From Mya arenaria (Eukaryota; Mollusca; Bivalvia; Myida; Myidae): a stretch of DNA of 64,000 bases. The position numbers and the translations under genes were made by a program. Under the pieces are notes generated by a model, which saw only the letters and a list, made by a program, of their open reading frames with translations, had not been told where the DNA came from and made no database searches. Positions within the stretch are counted from its first letter, which is position 1. Each line of letters starts with the position of its first letter. Positions 1 to 12,500 of this stretch are shown here, piece after piece. Location: positions 16,329,366 to 16,393,365 of the forward strand of contig NC_069130.1 of NCBI RefSeq assembly GCF_026914265.1, read 5' to 3'.

Positions 1-1630
1 GCCTTACATGTTTATGGTGTTTGTATTTGTTTATGCAGTATTATTTGTTTTTGGTGTTTATATCTGTGTATGAGTTGCTTTTATGTTTGTGTCTATGGTT
101 CTTTGTCGTTCGAACCCTTGCCTTGAGCTTCTTATTTTTTTTATTTTCTCATGGGCTCGTCCCTGTTTTTTCATTGTATTATTACGCGACAGTATTTTAA
201 CAAAAAGCTCATTAATTTCAATAAATCATAGATTTAAACTTGAAACATTCTCTAGCTGTATTTTATCATCGTCGGCAACCACGGCACTTTCTCCCGTTAC
301 ACTTCATACATAGCATGGGACAATTTACTGACAAAATCTCGTTTAACTGAATAGGCATGAGACAAGAGACAACTTTTCTTCCAATGAATGTGCAAGTTAC
401 ACTTTAATTATTTTCAAATAATTAACAGTGTCAGTAGCCTCCGTGACACTCCATCTTAACTACTGCATAATACTACTGTACTGCGAAGACGGTCCTGGTT
501 CATTTCCGGCCATCGGTATATTATTTTTCAACTGTAAAGCATTTGGTACTTCGCGGAACCAATGAAATTCTTCCTCCCGAATGAGAATACTACACGTAAC
601 ATTATTGCTTAAATGTACCAAAAAGGATGAAAAAAGTCGAAGAAAACCGAATTTTATTTGAAATAAAGGTGCACAAACACGGTATTTCTACCTTATGAGA
701 TAAAAGAAGATCGCAGTTAATATTTTAGCACTCACCAATCATTTAATATTTTTGCGTTTTCAGCTTTTTAACACACGGTTACAATCCTCTTACCAGTAAT
801 TAATATTTTCCACAAATGCATTATTTAGGAAGTGTATGTTTGTTATACATGTTTATGTATTGATTTTGAATAAAGGTGTCACTCTTATTGAATTGTCGTA
901 TGCTCTACGTCACCATCTTTATTGTCAAATCCCTAGCAGCAACATGGTTTATCTACTCTACATGTGACATGGAAAAAAGGTTCAAAGGCATTAAACGTTA
1001 ATCAGCTGTTTGAATACATTAAATGACGTCACCTTTTTATTAAACTAAAGTCGTATTCATTTAAATTCAATAATACATCGACCCGTAAAATCAGGTATTC
1101 TCAAAACGTTTAGTGTTAGACGTGCATTCCAATACGATGCAACTACTTTAATAAATGTTTACAATCAACGCGTGTTTCGTACATTTTATTTCGAAAGGAA
1201 GATAATAATAAGTTATTTAAGCATAAATATGTGTTAAGATTTTGTAATCAGTGCATAAAGACGTCGCCTTTCAAAACGAGTTAATTCCAAACGTAAATAA
1301 ACGATATTGCAAAAAAAGGTCTAATGACAACATACGATTACAGATTCAAGTACTTCTAGTACTAATATTCCTTCAACTTCTGACCATTATATTATTATAA
1401 ATGAAATGTTCATAATATATTCCGTTCTTCCATATGAATGAGGAGATGAAAAACATGACACAAAACTGATATATTGCTTGCACACTGTGAGTGTTATTTC
1501 TTAATGTTTAGCAAAACAACGTGATGGGCTTAAATTATGTTTCAAGTTGTGTGTTTTTCTTTCTGTTGTAGTTAATGCAAACTAACGCTTAAAAATATCG
1601 GTTACCGACTTTAAGACTAGAACTATTATG
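1..1630. other. Intergenic, no gene recognised
   Basis: AT-rich sequence with only short open frames and no recognisable domain. A 76-codon frame at 83-313 on the plus strand is hydrophobic but has no splice context or similarity I recognise. Nothing else stands out before the family 1 relic that begins at about 1,631. Confidence 0.6.
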
Positions 1631-1905
1631 TTTTCGCAGCAACAACAATCCATAGCAGCTGCTGTGATAGCAGCTTCTAAATACAATGTGGCAAAAAATG
1701 CCAAATAAGCCGATATACCAAAATGTAACCCAAAACATGGTGGCGATGATGCCTCCAAACGCCGTCATCCCGAACGTACCAAGGCGTATAAGAGCTAGAA
1801 ATACTCCGAATCATATAGCTGCTGAACCCACAATGCACCATAAAAGAATACTTTTAATAGTATTAGCATCTGTGTATTCAATTTCTAATTTACTCAATAC
1901 CACGA
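1631..1905 (-). pseudogene. IFI27-like (6-16 domain) last-exon relic
   Basis: On the minus strand this matches the last exon of the family 1 genes at 45.9, 53.5 and 62.0 kb. It keeps an EYTDA motif, then WCIVGSAAI, the GGIIAT turn and the end AAAMDCCCCE. Relative to the intact paralogues, one glycine codon of the first hydrophobic stretch is a TGA stop, a frameshift separates the middle from the C-terminal part, and the usual stop after the final lysine is absent. The cysteine of the WCE motif near the start is also gone. I found no matching upstream exons at higher coordinates, so this appears to be an isolated dead exon. The host-gene origin is clear from shared motifs; the functional family assignment is inferred. 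Confidence 0.75.
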
Positions 1906-4900
1906 GATATTTTAAAAAAACACGTAATATTGACACCTCAAGGAAGCATTATATGACGTCCTCGGTGAGGAGTTTTAATACAAAAAAGCCTACGAACGTA
2001 CAACACGAACGGTGACAGCTGCTATGCTCTTTATGTTGTTGATCGCCATCCGTAGACATTGTTCCTTTAAATGGTTGAATTGGGCCATGCATGTCAAATA
2101 AATTGCTTAAGTAATTGGACATTGTAGCTATAATTTACATCACAAAAGTGAGTTTCGTGTTATACCAACATATACGTTTATTTATAATAATCTGTTACAA
2201 TTATTTTACTTTAAGGATTACAATAAACTTTATAAAAATCGGATACCATAACCAATTATAAATCTTAACTTCAATTTAACGAACCAATAAACTACCTTTG
2301 GAAAAAAGATATAACTAGACACAGGTGTTATGGTCACAAGTCTATCAAGACAAAAGGATATTGAAAATATCTAAAGTACCTTATTCTAGATTATCATATG
2401 TTTTAACATAACGCAACATACTAAGCGTAGATTGTTCTTCGAATTAATTAATATTCTTGTTATTTTTTGTTAAGTTGTTTAGGTTGCCAAAATATTACAA
2501 CGTTTTGTAAAATTGTATGTTGATTTGACTCTGGCAGTTTAAGAGATGAGGTCAGGTGGGAATTCAGTAGCAGAGTACTACTTACAGAGATACGGGGCAT
2601 TATGTACAGAGAAACTCATATTCAAGCTGTGAATGAAGTAACTGGACTGATTGACTTAGAATAAGTATAATTAACGCATATTTGCCAAACTATATACATC
2701 ATAAGTAATGTCATTAAACATATCTGTTTCTTAAGAATTCTGGTAAATGATAATCACATAAAAGAATACGTTACTAGTATAGCAGTGAAAATCTCCCTAA
2801 TTATTCAAACACAAATAACTAAATTATAGTATCTCTGTTGCAAACATAATGAACAGTTCGTATCGCGGTCGCCATGCTGTTATCAACCCTCGTAATGCGA
2901 TGACCTTCCTAATGCTTCCTATCAGCATCTTCTGTCACGTTGTAGATAGATATAAAAAGTGAAGCTGCCAAACCCTAGACACTTAGTATTCAATAGGTCG
3001 GTTGTAAGGTAAATGTGTGACTTGTTTTTTTTAGTAGTTCCTTCTTGTCATTAAGATTAAAGAAATATTAACAGAAATATTCACACAAGCCCGAGCGTCT
3101 TACTAACTGAACACTGTACCGCCGTTTCAACTTTATACTGTAAAATATCGCAGTCCTCGACTACCATAGATGCCAGTGCCCGCAGCATTTTGTTGCCCCT
3201 ATTGCTTAGCTTCTAGAAGTATCATGAACGGAACTCTATGAAGCGCCAGTTCAACTATCAACTGTCAGATGTTGCAGTGCACAACTACTATCGATGCCAG
3301 TGCCTGCAGCGTTTTTTTACCCCTATGACTTTGCTTCTAGGAGAGGATCACTCCTGAAACTAGTCGTCGGATGCACTAGTTACCTATGCCTTAATGGCGA
3401 GCGAAATGTCATACCCCATACATAAAAACTACTTGCTCCTACGTCACTAGGAGATTTTTGTCTACAACCAACGCAATGTGGTTGGACGTATTGCAGAGAA
3501 TGTTTGTATGCTTAATGACAACGTGTCAGACATGCGACTTACGGAATGCGATTCTCACATGATGTATTTTGGAATAAACAAACATGTTAAGATCATTGTT
3601 ATGCTTAGTTATGCTCTGATACGTTGTAACATGTCTCTAGCATACCCACATGTTCTTACCAAGTTTTTTGTGACCACTGTCCTATGCAAATTTCTGCATA
3701 ATTAGATTGAATGGATATCTAGCTTTCACCTGATTTTGCTGGTAATATCATCCCATGCTTTCAGCATGAGCTGGTTCCATGTCTCAACGTCACCTGGCAC
3801 TTGGGATATGCCACTGTTGCACACGAATCAGTTCGTCAATGTCGAGCACAATCGTATGCACAGCCAGGTCTGTACCCCCTGGATTGGGTTCCATGTCAGT
3901 GTCTTCTACCACTCGTTTACAAGACTCTCGACCCGGCATTGGTTTGACTCTTTACAGTCAGGATATATATGTTCATATTTGTACGTTTCGTATCTCGAAC
4001 AAACTATGTTTCTCTGTCTCTTAAAATGACGTTTTTGTTATAATCAGGTGATCGGGCCTCTTTCCGTAAATCTGTAGTTATTTAATGTGAAAAGCAAATG
4101 CCCTGTTACCTTTTTGATTATGTATATTACTTTGTTTACAACATATTTCACTTTAAAAGCAGTGTTTTGTTAAAAATGAACACTTAGTACAAAGCCTTTC
4201 AATGCCGTGGTCTAGCCTATCTTTTAAACAACATACTATTTCCATATGCTTTCACGAGCAAATTTGCAAGTGCCCTTCATCCTACTTCTGTTGTCCAGCA
4301 CATCTTATTTGCGTCTCAGGCGTGTCTGTCCCCGACCAGAAAATGTGTTCAATGTTTTATGAGACCTCACTTGTTTCGCACATACCAGAGCCCCACCTGC
4401 GAGAACCTTGTGCTCTCCTTTGATACTTGCCTGTATATCAACAGTACTGACGGTAGTATATATCCCAATAACATGACCGTTCTTTGCACATGTCCTTCAG
4501 AATGCTGCTGCGAATGCCTTTCATTATTTTCGTTACACATTACACCTTGGTTATATGATTTTGCAAGTTATCAGCTCAGCTAAATCATTCATTAGCTTGA
4601 ACTTAAATTGAGGCCCTATCAGTCAGTATGTGGGGAATCCAACCCTTCATAATTAACCTCATGCGATGCTTCAGTAACTTTGTCAGGCTTTATACTCGGC
4701 GAGATTTTATGACTGGTCGTTTAAAACTATCATCTTTCGGCGAACACCAACAATTTGCGTTGCTTTTAAGCATGCACTTAAGATTAAATAAAACTTGAAA
4801 CGTCAAATACCTATTCAAACTTCTTAAACCTCCAAATTAAAGGAAATTCCTAAATCGTTTAAATTTTGGTTCGTTTTTAGATTAAGTGAAATTTAATATA

Positions 4901-5930
4901 AGCATAAACATTTTTATTTGTGTTTTTGCAACAAATGTTGATGCCTTCAAAAAAAAGTCTAACGTTGGACAAAAAATACAACACAGCAAAACAAAAAACT
5001 ACACAGACATCCGTAATAAATATATTATGCAATTTATTATATACACATTTTATTATTTAGATAGAGATTTCATATATTTAATTGTACACGTCACATTAGT
5101 TCAAATATGGCTTTACAATCTAACATTAAATTGCTAACTGGCATTTACATTTGAACACCAAATGATTAAGAGAGCAAGTTTAATGGCAATAATACATCCT
5201 AGATGCCTAACAATTAACCAACATTAAGTTTAGAACACAAGTTGTAAGGTAAAACAGGCACTAAATGAAGGTCATTCCGCCTTACACAGTCACAAACAAA
5301 ACGTCATATACAGTTGTCGGTATTAATAAGTGTTATGGATATCGCCTTAACACGGTCAAAGATTTCTACGATCGAAAATCAATGGGGTTTGTCCAATCGT
5401 TCATTTACATAGTATTAAAGCTAACCAGGCACAAAAACAGAATTAGAAAGTACAAAATTTAATACAAAACAGAACAACAGTGGCACATCTAGAATATGGT
5501 CTGTTTGTGGTCTCTTAGTCATCCCGTGCAACTACTGCTTTAACCTAGTGCCTCTTAATATGGTAAAATTTGAGTTAATGAAGTTTTGCTTTCTCTATAC
5601 TTTTCATTTATAAATAAGAATGCAATGATCCGTTTAGGCATAGATGTGCAGGTGTTATCTTGAAATCACTTACGAATTTTGTGGAAGGCCTAAGGCATAA
5701 TAAAAAGTGTTCATCCTTTTACACCAATTTACTTTTAACATGACAGCGATATTGTTAAACGTAATTTTCGGCCCATAAGAGTATCGCTTAATATTTATAC
5801 CTCAAGTTCCATTCCTTAAATCAACTGCATTAAACAATATATCTCGATGAACGCAACCTTCTCGGAATTGTTAGTTTAAACCTTATACATTTTTGAACAA
5901 TTTGCAAAGAATTTTATGCTAACTTATGCA
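1906..5930. other. Intergenic, one small tandem duplication
   Basis: No supportable gene. Several open frames of 60-100 codons (3,478-3,705, 3,736-4,029, 4,202-4,583) lack splice context, domain similarity or conservation with any paralogous segment here. The only structure is the imperfect direct duplication at 3,125-3,344. Confidence 0.6.
3125..3344. repeat. Imperfect direct duplication, two units about 122 bp apart
   Basis: Two related segments at about 3,125-3,222 and 3,247-3,344 share blocks such as GATGCCAGTGCC, GCAGC and CTTCTAG in the same order. They are diverged, so the duplication is old. No coding function is apparent. Confidence 0.6.
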
Positions 5931-5934
5931 AAGT

Positions 5935-6128
5935 CAGTCTCGTAGGCACGATGTTGTGCGAGAGCATGATATTGTGTTGTGGGGAAAACTGGAGTTCCCG
6001 GAGGAAACCCACTTGTCCGGCTTTTTGACCACTAACCAAACTCACATGGGCCCAGGCCAGTTATCGAACCCGGATCGCCTTGGTCAGAATCGAGTACGCT
6101 AACCACTGCGCTAACCGGACAACCTCGA
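5935..6128 (-). mobile_element. tRNA-derived SINE
   Basis: Read on the minus strand from about 6,128, the sequence has an A-box-like TAGCGCAGTGGTTAGCG and, at tRNA spacing, a B-box-like GGGTTCGATAAC, then a non-tRNA body containing a GGGTTTCCTCCGG block. A related body and head occur at 48,478-48,625 and, degraded, at 55,978-56,095. This is a SINE head rather than a tRNA gene: the anticodon and acceptor stems do not close and the body continues. Confidence 0.75.
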
Positions 6129-6365
6129 TCGCGAATCACCATATATTGATTTAAATAGCGTACTAGGCATATCATGTACATGTCTGGTCATCGAAATAAA
6201 GCCTCGGGTTCTATATAGATAATTGATGAGAATGAATTACAGTAAAGTTTTCTAAAATGATATTAAAAATTATTTTAACAGTTCTGAAAATAAATAATCA
6301 GCTTTTGGTGTAAACATATGTATTAAGTCGCGTTATAAATGGTATTATCGTGGATATGAACGCAG

Positions 6366-6500
6366 TTGGGCTGGTTAAAGTACGCGTGGAGTCATTCGGA
6401 CACCACATACTATAAGCATCCAAACTGCATTTATACCCCGATAGTGCCATCAATCAAGCGATTCATTCCTGAAATGAGAACAATTCTGTTTGATTTACAA
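6366..6500. repeat. Dispersed repeat related to the 31.3-kb hairpin element
   Basis: Shares an ordered set of motifs with 31,304-31,430: GTACGC.TGGAGTC.TTCGGAC, then TACCCCGATA.TG.CATCAA, then ATTCATTCCT. At this locus the right arm of the palindrome has diverged, so it no longer folds as at 31.3 kb. It lies just downstream of the family 1 gene that ends at 6,577. Confidence 0.6.
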
Positions 6501-6576
6501 GTAATCGAAGGTATACGCATGTCAGCTTATAGTCTTGCTACAACTCTTATAGGCAAGTTCTCTTTTCAAAAATCAA

Positions 6577-9500
6577 CTATACTTCACAGCAATCACAGTC
6601 TATTACAAATTTAAGTATATTGACTACTGAAAACAACGTGAACAACTTTGGCTTGTAGCCAATGCAAATAACAGCAACTATCATGACCAACAAGGCCTTT
6701 CTTCCAACGGCATTAAGAAGGCATAGAAAAGCAAGAACTCCCCCGATACATATAGCTGCTGGACCCGAAAGGCACCTAACAAAACATGCGACTTGAGCAT
6801 CTGTGAATTTGTGGAAGTTTTCACACCATACAACTGGAAAAAAAAAGTACATTATAACACTGGAAAATCAAAGACACATATTTTTCAGACTGTCATATCC
6901 CCTGCTGTATGAAGAATAGTTTTTTTTTCAGCATTTTGATACTGGATAATGATACACAAATATCTAAAACTACATGTGTACCTTAAATTAAATGTAGGTT
7001 TTGTTCTATTTAAAGCTGCACTCTCACAGATTGAATGTTTTGACAGCTTTTTTAGTTTTTGTCTTGGAACGAGCCAAATTATGCAAACATGCATGAACAC
7101 GACTAATGTAAACTTTTCATATTTAAGTTAAGAAATTGATGATTTATGCATTTTCTTAAACAGTGAGTAACGCTTTTCGCCATAAAACATACATTTTCGA
7201 ACGGAAATATGAAAATCTGAGATCTGTTCTTTTTTGTCAGCATTCCTATTTCACTGTTGTTTAGATAATCATGCAAACATTGGCCCATTCAAATACAAAA
7301 AAGGTTGTCAAAACGGTACATCTGTGAGAGTTCAGCTTTAAGGTTTATCTGCTAGGGTGCTAATTTGTTAAAACAATATAATGTCAAGTATTCCATTTAA
7401 GCATTTGTTTTAAAACAATATGAAGCAATATGATATGGGTATGAATATATCCAGGGTTATGTGTCATGCACTTGATTCGATAAAATCTATATTACTATAA
7501 ATTAGAATGTCAAAACCTAAAACAGACGTTTGAAGTAATGCTCCGGACAAGAAATAAGTGTGTAAATGAACACAGGGCAGTAACTAAAGTAATACAGAAA
7601 ATAAAGGTTTCTTAACACCGCCATTCCCCTCAATATGATATATCTGAGTTTGAAGTTTGAAGGCTAATAGAGTTAGGCTTAGGCTGAGAGATTTTTGTGC
7701 ATTACTTTCTCTCATTATGACACATCAGTTATCTATACCAATAAAACCATAGGGGTTGTGCTTTGGATACAATTATAGGATATAAAAGAACAAACGGCAA
7801 TAACATATTGCAGTCAGAGCTATGGTTCCCGTGCTCCGGAAAAACATAAGCATAAAAAGAAAACAAATTTTAATAAGGATGAAACTATTTCCACAATAAC
7901 AATGGCAACTATATGTACATCTAATTATAACAAGCGCTGGATACTACCGTCGAATATTATTTTAAATCAATGCGCTAAAAGAAGTTCAGGTTAAGGGCAT
8001 AGCAAATCCTCTAAGTTGCCTTATATGTGAGAGTGTCGAAGGAACAACTTATGATAGCATACTCCTAGCTACTAAATTAAACATATGTTAACCAATGACT
8101 TTACTTTACAAATATTAATCCATTCTATAAGAATCGGGCAACCTTAAACACTAAGAGGCTTACCTTCACAGAACTTCCATTTAAAGGGATATGCTGGAAA
8201 CATTGAACTAACATATGTGTATCGAAGCGCACTTCGCATGTGCAGAACACACGATTCTATTTGCTCACGCTCTCTCCAAATTGATTCAGCAACGCAATGC
8301 AGCAACTCGTCCACCAATCTGAAAAAGCGTATCACAATTATTGTAAAAATAGACTTACTTTTAAGTATAATGGTGTTGGTTATAATATTTATGCAAGATG
8401 GCTCCTCCTTTAGCAATACGATATTAAGCTCGATAGCCGAACATTCTACTGACTCCTCATCAGCACGATGTTCTGTTTGACATTACAGTTACAAAGTTCA
8501 ATCGGTGAGCTTATCCGTTTTTCATCTCACATTCAGCTCGTTATTTAAAATCATGAATTCCAAAGGCCCAGCTGGCGCGTCATGCTGCTTTAATTTTAAC
8601 TTCGTCGTTTAAATGTGGATCTAAATATCCAGGTGAATAGCGAGCTAACTATAGCAAGACAATAGCAATTCGGCTCTGATTGTTTACCTGGATGTCTTGT
8701 TGATTGACTAATCAACTCGACATTAGGGTCTTATGACTTAAAGGAAAGCTGAAACACTTAGGCTTTTTTATGTGTAACGAAAGATCCAATTTCACGAAGA
8801 CTAATACTAAACAATGTATTTTCAATGACAGTATATTTAAATATATTACTTCGTGGCTGTATATATGAGGACTACTCAAAGTTCGAAAATAGTATTTAAA
8901 GTGATTCTACATATTACCGAAAACGAGTTTGAAAAAGGTAATGATTAAATTTCTTGCTTTCATATGTTTCTGCAGTTAATAGTTAATAGTTAAAAGACGG
9001 CACTTACGTGCATGTTCCGTTCGTTATACTAACGAACCAACTTAACATTCTGACATATCCAATATGCTCGCATGCTGACTTCTCGAAAACCTCTGAGATA
9101 GCCTTGACATCGGTACAAACATGCTCCGGCGCTAGGCTTCCTGCAATTTTATGTAAGTCGTATCTACACCTTGTATACATATTGCGTACTAAAGTAATGT
9201 TAACATACACGCAAAACGGTTTACCAGTAGTTTTGATGCGGTTTATATCAGCATCTGATAATACAAAAATAATTGAAAAAATGCACTTTTATAGACTGCG
9301 TTTAATATAGGGGTAAATTTCCACCACAGGTTGGTCTATGTAATTTGAAGATATTAAAAGCTTTCAATATTATTGTTTATAATATAGGCAATAATATTCC
9401 TCCCAGCTATGATAAAAAATGATTTAAACGCTTTCATACAATTTAATTGTGAATTGCAGACGCAATAATTTAAATAATCATTAATTACTCATTAATTAAT

Positions 9501-12500
9501 CATACTTCCGTGACACTTCAAATGAACATATATGCATAATCTATTTACGATATATTCTATAAGCGTTTGTATTGTTTTCTACGGCATTCTTATCATCAAC
9601 GCGTATATAAAAATTTATACAAAACATGCACAATTTGGTCTTTCAGTTTAATTTCGAAATTGGCAGTTTCTGGAACTAAACGTTTGCTGTTAACGTCCTA
9701 TTTACGTTAAGATATATTAATGTGGAATGTAACATTCACAGCATACAAATTATTCACAGCTCACGTCCTGTTAAATTAGACCTGTTCATGTGGACTATTA
9801 TGTACACAGCTGACGTGCGGTTAACTTAAATACCTACTTGCATATGCCTTGAGTACTTTGTATAAATGCTTTAATGCCGTGTTCACTTTGTGTTCATGTG
9901 ATTGTGTACTATCTTAGTTGTTTCTATGTTGTGTACACTGTGTCTCTAGACATCGTGTCTCTATATGGTTGCACCTTGTGTCTTTGTGTCAATGCGATGG
10001 TGCCGCGTGTTCACTTTCCTGTGGGCAAGTGCTTGAAAGTTTAATTTTGACCATTGTGATTGCGTCCTCATTAATGTGTCACTGCATGTATGTGCCTGAT
10101 GTACTTTTTCCCCATGTGATTGTGACTTGTGTAATTTGTCCCTTTGTGCTTGTGCATGGTGTATGTTGTCCAAATGTGTTCGTGTTTTGTTATGTGCTGT
10201 TGCCATGTACACTATGTCTCAATGCATTTGTTTTTGTGTATTATGTCTTGTTTACTTTATATTAATGTGCTTGTGCCTTGTTTACATTGTCCTTAGATGT
10301 AAGTCATTTCATTACCAATTGCGGTAGTGCCTTCTTCAATGTGTCAAGACGTGTTTGTTTGTCCTGTAGCTTGTCATTGAGCGAGTGTACCTTGTGTACT
10401 GTGTTCCTTCTTGCCAGCGCTTTGTGTACTTTGTCCCCATGCGTCTGCCTTGAGTGTCTTGTATTTCTTGTCCCTTTTCGATTGCTTCTTCTGCAATATG
10501 TCGCGGTGAGGTTGTTTCATTCTGTACCTTGTTCCTGTTGTGCCTACTTGCCTTGTGCACTTTGTCCCTTGCGATTTTGCGTTGTGTTTCATATCAATTG
10601 TGCGTTTTGTACTCTGACTATATCCAAATATTCACATCTGTTAGTGTCTTCGTTTTTTTACCTCATGTGCTGGTGCCTTGTTTGCTTTACCTACATGAGT
10701 GCTTTGTCCTTATATTTTTGCCGTTTATACCTTGTCCCTTTGTATTTATGCCTTGTGTTTTTGTCCCTTTGTACACGTGCCTTGTGTTCTTCGTCCCAAT
10801 GTGTTGTGTCTTGTGTTTTTGTCCCTTTATGTTGTGCCTTGTGTATTTTGTCCCTTTGTGTTGTGCCTTGTGTACTTTGTCCCTATGCATTTGTGTCTTG
10901 TGTTCTTTGTCCCTATGTACTTGTTCCTTGTGTACTTTTTCCCTATGTATTTGTGCCTTGTGTACATTGTCCTTATGTGTTGTGTCCTGAGTAGTTTGTC
11001 CTTTTGTATTTGTTTCTTATGCAATTTGTCCCTATGTTGAAATGGGCCGTGAGCCGGTAAATGACCCGGTTACTTTAGCATCTTCACCCGGCTGATTTCC
11101 CTGCATCAACAAAAATAAATTCTGTTATTTTTGGTATTTTTTTTCTGATTACATCCGTTTAAAACCCTGATTGTTTGTATTGTTTATTTTGGTTTCCGCG
11201 CGTTCCAACTACAATACAGCATTAGCTCGAAACGTGACGTCGTTAGTCGCATCCTTCTCTGGGATGTTTTCAAGTACTAGGTTTTGGTTTTTCAGCGTTC
11301 TGAATACAATAACATTAGCTCGATGCATGACCTCATCAGTTGCATCCCCCTCCGGGGATGTTTTGAAGTTATTAATTTGCGAAGCAATGGAGGGTGAAAA
11401 AAGTATACTTTTCCCCAGATCCCAAAAAGCGTAGTAAGTTTGCAGCATGACCGTGTCTGGCCTTCTGTTAGTCCTATTTCCATTTACACAACAGTCCTTT
11501 TTGTATACGCGTGTTACCCGGGTGTAAACAAGTTGAAACAAGCTTGCAGCGTTGTCTCTGCTAAGAATAATCCATTATTTTGATGAAGTTTACATATACG
11601 TTGGGTTAAATTGTGTACGCTTTACATGTCACAAAGTATCCTGATATTTCTTTTGGAAATTGAAGATGTTATACTATTTTCCTGAAACTGAATTTGACAG
11701 TAAATTGGTTTATTAATTAGCCCTCACTAGTGGGGGGAGTACTTAGATTCAGTTTCAGATTCAAGTACATTTATGTAAAGGTTCAATGTTAAAAAATAAA
11801 CACGCACCAAAGACTAGAAATGTTGGTTAAAAGAGGCTTAAATTCATCCCCCAAGGGGCGTTGCCCCCTAGACCCTAACTGTCGGAGGACACACAAACCA
11901 CCCAGGCCTACTTTTGGGATATTCCCTGCTACTTAAATTAATGTCTACACCCCTGAATGTATTTGTTCCTTGTGTACTTTGTCTCAAATTATTTGGGCAT
12001 TGTGTTCTTTGTCCCATGTGTTTGTGCCGTGTGTACTTTGTCCCTATGTATTTGTGCATTGTATACTTTATCCAAATGTATTTGTTCTTTGAGTTCTTTG
12101 TCCCTATGTATTTGTTTCTTGTGTACTTTGTCTCTATGTATTTGTGCATCGTGTACTTTGTCCCTATGTGTTGTGCCTTGTGTACTTTGTCCCTATGTGT
12201 TTGTGTCTTGTGTTCTTTGTGCCTTGTGTTCTTTTTCCCTATGTATCTGTGTATTTTGTCCCTATGTGTTATTTTCGTGTGTACTTTGTCCCTATGTGTT
12301 GTGCCTTGTGTGCTTTGTCCCTATGTGTTTGTGCCTTGTGTACTTTGTCCCTATGTAATTCGGCCTTTTGTTATTGTCCCTATGTGTTGTGCCTTGTGTA
12401 CTTTGTCCCTATGTATTTGTTCCTTGTGTACTTTGTCCCTATATTTTTCTTTCATGTGTACTTTGACCCTATGTGTAACTGCCTTGTGTACTTTGTCCCG

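Noticed and set aside
6050-6128. tRNA gene on the minus strand
   Set aside because: A- and B-boxes are present, but stems do not close and a SINE body follows. The same sequence recurs at 48.5 and 56.0 kb.
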